DNA of 64,000 bases from contig CM044312.1 in NCBI GenBank assembly GCA_024291935.2, positions 44,217,001 to 44,281,000 of the forward strand. Direction: 5' to 3'. The position numbers and the translations under genes are program-made. Positions within the stretch are counted from its first letter, which is position 1, and the number at the start of each line of letters is the position of its first letter. The notes under the pieces were generated by a model. It worked only from the letters and a program-made list of their open reading frames with translations, searched no databases and was not told the origin of the DNA. Source of the DNA: Okapia johnstoni. Taxonomy: Eukaryota > Chordata > Mammalia > Artiodactyla > Giraffidae. Shown here in pieces: positions 55,161 to 64,000 of this stretch.

Positions 55161-55569
55161 TAAATTTTCTTCAAAATTACGATCTCAATTCACTCGGCTG
55201 GGTAGTAGAATTATATTCCTTTTGTCTGCTAGGATACTTTGGTTGCAAGTATTAATAAAAGAATGCCAAGCCAATCTCGCTTAAACAAGGGGACATTCTT
55301 TCACACAAGAAGTCTGCAGATACAGTGAATTCAGTGCTAGTTCATTCCATGGCTCAAACACATCAGCCGCAGACCCAGGATCTTCCTGTCTCTCTGCGCT
55401 GCCAAGTTCACTGTAAGGGTTTTTTCCTCAGGCTGGGTGTGACACAGATGCAGCAGAAACAGAAAGGATTATCCCTCCCTGGAGTCACATTCTTTAAGTA
55501 AGAGAGCCTTTCCTGCGAGCCCCACAGCCGGGTGACCTTCATGTTTCTTTGACCAGAGTTGGGGCCACA
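55161..55569. other. Possibly an old unassigned repeat
   Basis: 'cttaaacaaggggacattctttcac' and 'ccaggatcttcctgtctctctgc' suggest an ancient interspersed repeat, but I cannot name it. Confidence 0.3.
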
Positions 55570-55574
55570 TGAGC

Positions 55575-56044
55575 CAACAAAGATCCATCTAGTCAAGGCT
55601 ATGGTTTTTCCAGTGGTCATGTATGGATGTGAGAGTTGGACAGTGAAGAAAGCTGAGCGCTGAAGAATTGATGCTTTTGAACTGTGGTGTTGGAGAAGAC
55701 TCTTGAGAGTCCCTTGGACTGCAAGGAGATCCAACCAGTCCATCCTAAAGGAGATCAGTCCTGGGTGTTCATTGGAAGGACTGATGTTGAAGCTGAAACT
55801 CCAATCCTTTGGCCACCTCATGTGAAGAGTTGACTCATTTGAAAAGACCCTGATGCTGGGTAGGATTGGGGGCAGGAGGAGAAGGGGACGACAGAGGATG
55901 AGATGGTTAGATGGCATCACCGACTCAATGGACATGGGTCTGGGTGGACTCTGGGAGTTGGTGATGGACAGGGAGGCCTGGCGTGCTGTGGTTCATGGGG
56001 TCGCAAAGAGTTGGACATGACTGAGTGACTGAACTGAACTGAAC
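55575..56044 (+). mobile_element. BovB LINE 3' end (copy F)
   Basis: It starts 'caacaaagatccatctag' and ends with a triple 'actga' tail. A short possible TSD, TGAGC, lies at 55570-55574 and 56045-56049. The RT C-terminus '[11 protein letters not shown]' is recognisable, but a TGA follows 'KKAER' at about 55661. It shares many variants with copies G and H. Confidence 0.93.
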
Positions 56045-56049
56045 TGAGC

Positions 56050-57369
56050 ATTCACCTTTAAAGCAGTCACTGGTCAAGATAAACTTCTGCCATGACTGAT
56101 CTATACTACAAGTTCATACTTGAAAAACAGGACAAAAACTGGAGTTCAATTAGCAAATGTGGTAGACTACATTTCACGAACATCCACTTTTCCTCTCAGG
56201 AGGAGATTTATACTCAGCCTCGGCTCTGTGACCTACTTTGTCCAAAAACTTGTCACAGAGGCTTTAAGGGCCAGTCCTTGCTTTGCTATGCTAACATCCC
56301 CTGTACAACAGTTACTCAGCAGTATTCTAGCCAGAGGCTGCTCCATCTGCCTGGGTCCTAGGGTAAGAGAATGAAGAAGATACAGGAGTACGGATCCTGC
56401 TGAGCTGAAATGCATGTTGAGCACAAATTAGAAAAAAAAAAAAAAGAAATTCTTTTCTTGTTACAATGCAGAGATTTTGGGATTGTTTGTTACTATAGCA
56501 TATCTTAAACTATTCCTGCTGAAACACAAGAAAAAAAGTGACATGAGTGCTGTAAATGCAACCAACAGTGCTACTCAGTCTCCTTTCATTCCTAAATAGA
56601 AAGCAAAATCTGTATGAACACAGAGGTGAGTGATATGACACACCTGACACCACAGTGTCAAGGCGATCCCTCCTGTCCTAACTCAGAGCAGCTACCGACT
56701 CAACTCTCCAGTTAGCATTCGTGGCATCACTGCCCTTCCCTTCACCAGAGCTCACAGCATTTGTTCTGAATCTTCCCTTCTCTTGCCAGTCTCTTCCCAT
56801 TTACCATCAATTTTTCATACATTGTGCCTCCCAGGAATGGTTGCTTCTTTAAAAGTCCAGCCACCTCTCAAGGATAATGCCTCAACCCCTGCACAAATGT
56901 CCATTCTGGTCTTCCTCCTTCCACTCAGATCTCCTGAGCTCAGAAGGGCTGGCATGCTCTTCTTCATCCTTAGCTTTCATCACACAATTCTACTGCTTGA
57001 GCAGTAGCACTCCAAGGCCCTTAGTGTCTGACTTACCCTCTGCAAACTCATAACTCATTACTTTTAAAAAGATATTCTGTTGCAGGTCTTTGTAAGGCCA
57101 TATTATTTACCATATCTAATGCTAAGTTTTGATGGAAACCCATCGACATAATATCATAGTCATCCCTGCCATTTTACCCAAAAAATAATGACTATAATTT
57201 CACCATTAAATTTTCATTTATGATTCAGGGTCATTATTTCTTGCATTAATTATTGAAGGGACACAATGTTGACCTCAAGCACTATTGAGATGTATAAATT
57301 ATCTGCCCTGATGAAAACTGACTGTTGATGGTTTTTGAGTAATTTTGTATTAAAGAAAACCAATAATGT
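56050..57369. other. Single-copy sequence with an A tract
   Basis: An A tract at 56431-56444 could mark the end of an unassigned retroelement. Otherwise no repeat or exon is recognised. Confidence 0.3.
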
Positions 57370-57520
57370 CAAAGATTTATTGGGTTTTGATCATGTTCTA
57401 GGCAGCATTCTAAAGGCTTTGTCCACATTTAAACCTAACATCCCTGTGGGGTAGGGGCCATTATCATCTCCATTGTAGCAATGAGAAACTCAGGTGACAA
57501 AAGTCAGAGGACACACAAAT
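57370..57520 (-). repeat. MIR element
   Basis: 'catgttctaggcagcattctaaaggc', 'aacatccctgtggggtaggggccattatcatctcc' and 'atgagaaactcaggtgac' are the reverse MIR layout. Confidence 0.65.
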
Positions 57521-57839
57521 TTTCAAAGCAGCACTATTCATCAGAGCCCGAAAGTGGAAAAAAAAAATGTCCTTCAACTGATGAATAGATAAAAAAAATT
57601 TGGAATATCTATAAGATAGAATATTACTTAACCATAAAATGAAATGCTGTACTGATAATATGCTACAACATGGATGAATCTTGAAGAAATCGTATGTTAA
57701 GTGAAAAAAGCCATTCACAAAAGACTATATATTGTATTATTCAATTTACATGAAATGTCCAGGTTAGATGAATTCATAGAGACAGAATGCATATTTGTGG
57801 TTATCAGGGGCTAGGGGAAGGGAAGAATAGGGATTTACT

Positions 57840-58941
57840 AAACATCTATTTCTGCTTTATTGACTATGCCAAAGCCTTTGACTCTGTGGATCACAATAAA
57901 CTGTGGAAAATTCTGAAAGAGATGGAAATACCAGACCACCTGACCTGCCTCTTGAGAAACCTGTATGCAGGTCAGGAAGCAACAGTTAGAACTGGACATG
58001 GAACAACAGACTGGTTCCAAATAGGAAAAGGAGTACATGAAGGCTGTATATTGTCACCCTACTTATTTAACTTATATGCAGAGTACATCATGAGAAACTC
58101 TGGGCTGGAGGAAGCACAAGCTGGAGTCAAGACTGCCGGGAGAAATATCAATAACCTCAGATATGCAGATGACACCACCCTTATGGCAGAAAGTGAAGAA
58201 GAACTAAAGAGCTTCTTGTTGAAAGTGAAAGTGGAGAGTGAAAGAGTTGGCTTAAAGCTCAACATTCAGAAAACTAAGATCATGGCATCTGATCCCATCA
58301 CCTCATGGGAAATAGATGAGGAAACAGTGGAAACAGTTGCTGACTTTGTTTTTCTGGCCTCCAAAATCACTGCAGATGGTGACTGCAGCCATGAAATTAA
58401 AAGACGCTTACTCCTTGGAAGGAAAGTTATGACCAACCTAGACAGCATATTAAAAAGCAGAGACATTACTTTGTCAACAAAAGTCCGTCTAGTCAAGGCT
58501 ATGGTTTTTCCAGTGGTCATGTATGGATGTGAGTTGGACGGTGAAGAAAGCTGAGTGCTGAAGAATTGATGCTTTTGAACTGTGGTGTTGGAGAATACTC
58601 TTTGAGAGTCCCTTGGACTGCAGGGAGATCCAACCAGCGCATCCTAAAGGGGATCAATCCTGGGTGTTCATTGGAAGGACTGATGTTGAAGCTGAAACTC
58701 CAATCCTTTGGCCACCTCATGTGAAGAGCTGACCTATTGGAAAAGACCCTGACGCTGGGAAGGACTGGGGGCAGGAGGAGAAGGGGATGACAGAGGATGA
58801 GATGGTTGGATGGCATCACCGACTCAATGGACGTGGGTTTGGGTGGACTCCGGGAGTTGGTGATGGACAGGGAGGCCTGGCATGCTGTGGTTCATGGGGT
58901 CACAAAGAGTTGGACACGACTGAGCGACTGAACTGAACTGA
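57840..58941 (+). mobile_element. BovB LINE, 5'-truncated (copy G)
   Basis: It runs from 'aacatctatttctgctttattgac' in the RT domain to the 'gaactgaactgaa' tail. The flanks 'gaatagggatttact' (57825-57839) and 'gaatatggagatttact' (58944-58960) look like a diverged TSD and fit the continuity of the L1M target. Confidence 0.93.
57843..58554 (+). pseudogene. BovB RT fragment, about 237 codons open
   Basis: Motifs in order: 'FIDYAKAFDSVDHNKLW' (catalytic D region A), 'GVHEGCILSPYLFNLYAEYI' and 'LRYADDTTLM' with both aspartates kept. Then '[20 protein letters not shown]' and 'MVFPVVMYGCE'. A 2-base deletion near 58533 shifts the frame and gives a stop. The open frame begins upstream in L1M sequence by chance. 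The endonuclease and first RT motifs are missing. Confidence 0.9.
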
Positions 58942-58986
58942 ATGAATATGGAGATTTACTTCAGAGTAACAGAAATGTTTTAAAAC

Positions 58987-59729
58987 TGTTACTGAACTTG
59001 GACTTGGGTCCACTCACATGACACACAGCAAAGCCAATCTATTGACAGTGGGTTTGGTGAAAGGAAAAAAAGTGTGTTAGTCACTCAGGCATGTCTGACT
59101 CTTTGCAACCCCAAGGACTGTAGCCCACCCCCCTCCGACTCCTCTGTCCATGGCAACCTGACCCAGGGATCAAACCCAGGTCTCCTGCATTGCAGGAAGA
59201 TTCTTTACCATCTGAGCCACGAGGAAAATACAGTGCTTATTGCAGCATCAGGCAAGGAGAACAGGCAGCCCATTCTCAAAAAACCTGAGATCCATGACGA
59301 CTTTCAAGGAAGGATTTTAAAGGCAGTATGAGGGAGAGGACCATGAGATACATGAATTGGTTGGCATTCAGTTGAAGTTTCAGGCATCATCAATCTTTTG
59401 GTTTTAATTGGTCTTGGGTCTGTGTGCTTGCAGTCAGCAATTTTCATATGATAGGGATCTGATTTCTGAAAAACAACTTAGGAATGTGTGTCAGCTTTTG
59501 TTATCTACATCTTTCAGGGAACTGGGAGTTAGGTGACTGCTATGTGGCCAACTTATAGTCTAAATTGTTACCAGTTTCCTGGCCCAACAGCTCTTTGTTT
59601 CAACATGTTCACATTTTCTAATCATTAACTCTTGAGCCAGCTTTTTGAGTCTCAGAGGAGGCCTGGGAAACTAAATACAAAGACTTTTACTTCAAAAGAT
59701 GGGGATACAGGGGCTTATATACAGTTTCA
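58987..59729. mobile_element. Unclassified insertion, possible solo LTR
   Basis: The L1M is broken between 58986 and 59730. The intervening DNA starts TG and ends CA and is flanked by AAAC (58983-58986) and GAAC (59730-59733), a possible 4-base TSD with one mismatch. Without the Bov-tA it carries, the insert is about 590 bases. No AATAAA was seen, and orientation is unresolved. The family is not recognised. Confidence 0.4.
59072..59226 (-). mobile_element. Bov-tA SINE with internal deletion
   Basis: 'gtgttagtcactcaggcatgtctgac' to 'tctgtccatgg', then a jump to 'gacccagggatcaaacccagg' and the tRNA-like end 'ttctttaccatctgagcc'. The middle, normally about 50 bases with 'ccaggcaagaatactgg', is missing. 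Confidence 0.9.
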
Positions 59730-60088
59730 GAACTAGATAGAGGTGGTGGTTGCACAACACTGGGAATATTCTAAATGCCAGTAAACTGCTCACTTTCAAA
59801 TGATTAATTTTATGTTATGTGAATTTCACCTCAATAAATTATGCAACTTTTAAAAAGTCAAGGGAAAGGGAAGTCAACATTTAAGAACTGCTGTCTAGAG
59901 AATTCATTCATAAAAGAAAGAACGTTATTTTCCCAAGGAAGGCATTGATGTCCACTGAGAGCAATTTTAGTGGAGGCTGAAGACAGAGTCTTTTTTGGTA
60001 AAGTAAGAATAAATGTACTCTAGACAAGGATGAAAGCAGCAGTGCTATGAGGAAAGAAAGCATATAGACCATGTGACATCCTTTTTTT

Positions 60089-60640
60089 TAACTGAGCAGA
60101 AACCTTTTGTGTTTATTTCTAGCTTCCAGAAAGTTGGAATTATTAGATAACTCATCCTTCAATACACAGTTCATACTTCTGGATAAGTTCCTTGTATGCA
60201 CACTTCAAGTTGTACACAGCTAGAAGGCCAAAAAGGTTCCTCTATCTCCACTGGCCCCTGCTTCCTCAGGCCAGGCTGTGCATACCAAATGCTATCAATA
60301 ATGCATTTCCATTCATTTGCAACTGGATCTGCCCTCTCAGGTATTGCAACTGCAGTCGGTTGTCTGCCCATTCTGTAGTGAAAGCTACTGAGTCATATGA
60401 AAGCCTGAAACATTCTGGAGTTGTCATTCCCAGAGATGGACAGCAGAGTACTGCTCTCAATGCCTGAAGCTGCCAAGTTCTGTACAGGGTGGGCTCTGCC
60501 ACAGACGAGGGGACACGGGAGGAGCGTGGATCTTTCATTAGCACAGCTGACCCCAGATCACTTGGCTCCTAAATATGTCCTGGGGGCCCTGAGAATGATC
60601 TAATTGGTTAAGAAATGCACTGAGATATTCCAGAGCTTGG
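60089..60640 (-). pseudogene. Probable processed pseudogene, source unknown
   Basis: Read on the minus strand, the sequence ends with AATAAA (60110-60115), about 21 bases, then a poly-A of eight (60082-60089). Upstream are three overlapping open stretches in different frames, up to 93 codons (60266-60544), and a terminal stretch reading 'AVYNLKCAYKELIQKYEL' before a TGA. This looks like the 3' part of an old mRNA retrocopy broken by frameshifts. I do not recognise the parent. An unrecognised old repeat is the alternative. Confidence 0.4.
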
Positions 60641-60845
60641 CACAGAGTTTCAACTTCTGAAACACTTAGGGTGGACAAGAAGAGACTCACTTCTAAGCAA
60701 TCTCGGAGAACCACTTATTAGAAATCAAAGATTCAGCAAACCTTTGATTCAGCAGAACTGTCCCTGAGGATAGTCATCATTAGTTTCCTGCATACTCATT
60801 ATTCATTTTTGTTTCCCTTTCTTAAAGTACGTTTTTGTTGTTCTC
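60641..60845. other. No recognised feature; may continue the retrocopy
   Basis: Its right boundary is not visible. The sequence near 60600-60700 is still open in one minus frame for about 40 codons. Confidence 0.3.
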
Positions 60846-60857
60846 GAAAATGACATC

Positions 60858-61657
60858 AATAACCTCAGATATTCAGATGACACCACCCTTATGGCACAAA
60901 GTGAAGAAGAACTAAGGAGCCTCTTGATGAAAGTGAAGGAGGAGAGTCAAAAAGTTGGCTTAAAGCTCAACATTCAGAAAACTAAGATCATGGCATCTGG
61001 TCCCATCACTTCATGGGAAATAGATGGGGAAACAGTGGAAACAGTGTCAGACTTTATTTTTGGGGGCTCCAAAATCACTGCTGATGGTGATTGTAACCAT
61101 GAAATTAAAAGACGCTTACTCCTTGGAAGGAAGGTTATGACCAAACTAGATAGCATATTTAAAAGCAGAGACATTACTTTGCCAACAAAAGTCCATCTAG
61201 TCAAGACTATGGTTTTTCCAGTGGTCATGTATGGATGTGAGAGTTGGGCGGTGAAGAAAGCTGAGAGCCAAAGAATTGATGCTTTTGAACTGTGGTGTTG
61301 GAGAAGACTCTTGAGAGTCCCTTGGACTGCAAGAAGATCCAACCAGTGCATCCTAAAGGAGATCAGTCCTGGGTGTTCATTGGAAGGACTGATGTTGAAG
61401 CTGAAACTCCAATCCTTTGGCTACCTCATGTGAAGAGTTGACTCATTGGAAAAGACCCTGATGCTGGGAAGGATTGGGGGCAGGAGGAGAAGGGGACGAC
61501 AGAGGATGAGATGGTTAGATGGCATCACCGACTCAATGGACATGGGTCTGGGTGGACTCTGGGAGTTGGTGATGGACAGGGAGGCCTGGCATGCTGTGGT
61601 TCATGGGGTCGCAAGGAGTTGGACATGACTGAGTGACTGAACTGAACTGAACTGACT
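60858..61657 (+). mobile_element. BovB LINE, 5'-truncated (copy H)
   Basis: It runs from 'aataacctcagatattcag' to the 'actgaactgaactgact' tail. The perfect 12-base TSD GAAAATGACATC lies at 60846-60857 and 61658-61669. Confidence 0.96.
60891..61628 (+). pseudogene. BovB RT C-terminal ORF of copy H
   Basis: Open from 60891 to 61433 (180 codons) with 'KLNIQKTKIMASGPITSWEI', 'MVFPVVMYGCESWAVKKAES' and '[19 protein letters not shown]'. A TGA after 'FGYLM' is followed by a second open piece to 61628 with '[20 protein letters not shown]'. The catalytic box just upstream reads YSDD instead of YADD. Confidence 0.9.
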
Positions 61658-61669
61658 GAAAATGACATC

Positions 61670-62547
61670 CAGTTTTCTCCCGGGACTGCCTCCAAGCTTT
61701 GGATAACATTTGTATATGGTATTTCTGTAGTGCCTCTTGCTCCAGTTAAAGAAGGGTTTGGTCTGAGTGTTTGAAAGAAATTTGAATTTTTCAAGTGATG
61801 AGCTGAGACTGGATGCCTCTTTGCAGTTGAGAAGAAAAGTACTTTTCTAACCAGTATCAACTAGCTGGTCCCTGCTTCCAGATCTCTTGTGATTTTCTTA
61901 AGAGAGTCTCCTACAAAAAGGAAAGGGTCTCCCACTTGTGTGATGGCTTATTCCTGCTTCTGATTTAGAACACTAATTTTTATATAACAAATTATATTCG
62001 GTAGTAATTAACTGAATAATTTAAAAGTTGCAATGACATCTAGCATCAAGTTTTTGTAAACATTTCACTTAAAGAGTCTTATATTTCTGCTAACAGCTGT
62101 TCTTCTGTGTCAAGGTGCCCCTAAGACCACCTCTACGCTGGATGATTCACTAGCACGGGACTCAGCATACAATCTTACTCAGGGTGATGATGTGCTCCAG
62201 TCAAAGGATACAAAGCAAAACCAGCAAAGAGACAAGGCATGTGGGATGACATCTGGAGGAAGTCAGGCCTGAGCTTCTGAGCCCTATCCCCATGAAGTCA
62301 CACAGGACAGGACATGCTTAATTTCTCCAGCAAAAAGTGTTATGACGACAGCATGTATAAAATGCTGCCAACCAAGGGGGTTAAGTGTCCAGGGATTTTA
62401 TTAGGATTGGGTTCCCTAGGTGCCCTCTGTGTGGCATGTACTAAAACTCTAGAGTCCCAAGAGGAAAGCAGGCTCTCAGCATAAACCACACAGTTTGCAC
62501 AGATGCTGTAGGCACAGGGAGTTGCTCTTGGCAGTTAAGGAGTTGTG
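61670..62547. other. Single-copy sequence, no recognised feature
   Basis: About 0.9 kb with no repeat or coding signal. Confidence 0.3.
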
Positions 62548-62550
62548 GGA

Positions 62551-62619
62551 GCACAGAACAGCCCCCACAACAATTATTTGGTCCAAAACATCAATATTGC
62601 TGAAGTTGAGAGACCCTGA
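62551..62619 (+). mobile_element. MER20-like hAT fragment
   Basis: 'gcacagaacagcccccacaacaattatttggtcc' and 'catcaatattgctgaagttgagagaccctg' match the 3' end of the same family as the element at 50075-50355, in the opposite orientation. Confidence 0.75.
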
Positions 62620-62785
62620 TTTAAACACTAGTTGCATCATCAACTAAATATATGGCCTTGAGCTTAACCCCTCTGAATCTCACTCAATCTTCCCACTTGA
62701 AAAATGGGGAGAATAAAACCCGTGGCACAGGATAAATATCTAAAACACTTGAGAAGTGCTTACTAGGTGCCAAAGAGATAGACCC
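62620..62785 (+). repeat. MIR element
   Basis: 'catcatcaactaaatatatggccttgagcttaacccctctgaatctc', 'cttgaaaaatggggagaataaaacc' and 'gaagtgcttactaggtgcc' match MIR. Confidence 0.65.
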
Positions 62786-63395
62786 TGAAGTTCAGAGAGG
62801 CCTCCTTCCTAAGAACTGATCAGAATAATGTACATCCACTGGCAACAATTTGCTCATCTGGATAAAGATGAGGTGTCAAAAAACAAAAGTGGTAGCCAGG
62901 AGCCAAGAATAGTAGTAGTAGAAATGATGCCCAAATATCTCCTGGGGGTTGTAATGCATTGCAATCAGTGGATAATAGTCTTACTGGATGTAAATGGACA
63001 AACAATCTAACATCACTTTTCCAGGAATGAAAGCCCTGATTCTGCTTTTCAGAATCACAGAGTGTTTTAGAGTCACAATACCACTCCCTTATTGTTGCCA
63101 AAACATGCAACTAAAGTGCTCTAGCTGGAAGCTTCTTCTTAAATGGGTTTCTTTAACACAAAATGACAGCCTCCTTAACATAGACACTGAAGGTACTGTC
63201 TTTTTTTTGTGCATGGACGTACAAGTCCATCGCTTTTCTGTCTTCAAACATACAATGCTAATTTCTTATCTTGAGCAAGATTTCATGAACATAAGGTATA
63301 AAATTCTCATTTAGACATCAAATACAGCTCTAACTCTGGACAAACTACCCAGTTTCCCTAGGTCCATATTTGTAGACAATTATTTCATGGTTTCA
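62786..63395. other. Single-copy sequence, no recognised feature
   Basis: Open frames at 62820-63110 (minus) and 62994-63314 (plus) lack domains. Confidence 0.3.
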
Positions 63396-63505
63396 TGTCA
63401 AGCACATATACTGTTATTCTCATTTGACAGTTGAGAAAATTAAGGCTCCAGTGTTCAGAACTTACACATCGTATTCACCTTGCCTAAGTGACCTTTTTGT
63501 CAGGA
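63396..63505 (-). repeat. MIR fragment
   Basis: 'tactgttattctcatttgacagttgagaaaattaaggctcc' resembles the reverse MIR block 'ctattatccccattttacagatgaggaaactgaggc'. Confidence 0.5.
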
Positions 63506-64000
63506 TCTGTATTTTGCTGACTACCCAACCCTGAGAACAAGATGAGACTCTGCATGCTTTTACCGCTCACCTACATCTTCATTTTCTTAAAATTGTGTGA
63601 AGTCTGAGGTCTAGATCTCGGTGTCTGATATGATCACACTAGACACATAGGGCTATTGAATGCTTAAAATGCAGCTGGTCTGAGTCTAGATGCTTTAAGA
63701 ATAAACATATGCTGGATTTCAAAAACTCGGTATGAAGAAAAAGAAATACATTGTTAATAACTTTATAGTCACTATATTTTGATTATATTACGGATTCTGA
63801 TCTGGAGTCAACATTGAGAACAACAGCTGGTTTAAAATACATAATAGAAGGGGGAGAGGAAATGAGACTCTGTTACCAATAGCAAATATACCTATAATAT
63901 CTGAAAATCAGAACAAGAGTGAATACATATTTACCTTTTAAAAAATAGATCTTAAAAAAAAAAACCTAAAGCACAATAAATCCATAACCTTGTTGATTGG
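63506..64000. other. AT-rich sequence, no recognised feature
   Basis: No repeat or coding signal recognised. A short A tract lies at 63955-63964. Confidence 0.3.

Larger units (their letters stand above)
57521..59860 (+). mobile_element. L1M 3' end in three pieces
   Basis: Pieces: 57521-57839 ('gcagcactattcatcagagcc', 'acaacatggatgaatcttgaag'); about 58945-58986 ('tttacttcagagtaacagaaatgttttaaaac'); and 59730-59860 ('agatagaggtggtggttgcacaac', 'ttatgttatgtgaatttcacctcaataaa'). They join in the order of one L1M 3' end, interrupted by BovB copy G and by an unclassified insertion with a SINE in it. Confidence 0.78.

Noticed and set aside
1..64000. CRISPR array, operon, prophage or integron
   Set aside because: The window is vertebrate nuclear DNA. 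Repeats are interspersed retroelements and microsatellites, with no regularly spaced repeats and no bacterial gene structure.

Overview
This is nuclear DNA from a ruminant, most likely a bovid such as Bos. The evidence is the repeat content: at least eight copies or fragments of the RTE-type LINE BovB, about seventeen SINEs of the Bov-tA/BOV-A2 type, one CHR-type tRNA SINE, artiodactyl L1 3' ends and a bovine-type mariner MITE. Older mammalian repeats (L1M, L2, MIR, MER5A/MER20, MLT1) form the background. I found no intact protein-coding gene, tRNA, rRNA or CRISPR array. Family names are from memory of the consensus sequences, not from a database search.

Layout. From 1 to about 43.9 kb the DNA is AT-rich, with repeats nested in older repeats and blocks of single-copy sequence. 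From about 44.08 to 45.33 kb lies a strong CpG island, the only gene-like signal. On the minus strand it holds a good splice donor (exon end at 44767) and has no ATG from 45288 down to 44711, as a non-coding first exon would. If so, 44.7 kb down to 1 is the start of a large first intron of a minus-strand gene, and 45.4 to 64 kb is its upstream flank. I cannot name the gene. From 45.4 to 64 kb repeats dominate again, with a 2.4 kb L1, three more BovB insertions and a probable retrocopy of an unidentified mRNA.

The main content is a readable history of insertions. Many target-site duplications (TSDs) survive. The best cases are: a BovB copy with a 5' inversion (twin priming) and a 13-base TSD at 16.4-18.15 kb; an inverted pair of L1/MER5A composite segments at 37.3 and 38.8-39.5 kb, where one arm holds a BovB endonuclease fragment and the other shows the site without it; a mariner MITE inside a MER20-like element at 50.1 kb; a Bov-tA inside a Bov-tA at 40.3 kb; and an L1M at 57.5-59.9 kb split by a BovB and a possible solo LTR. 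No undescribed defence or metabolic system is visible. All reverse transcriptase and endonuclease fragments are truncated or broken.
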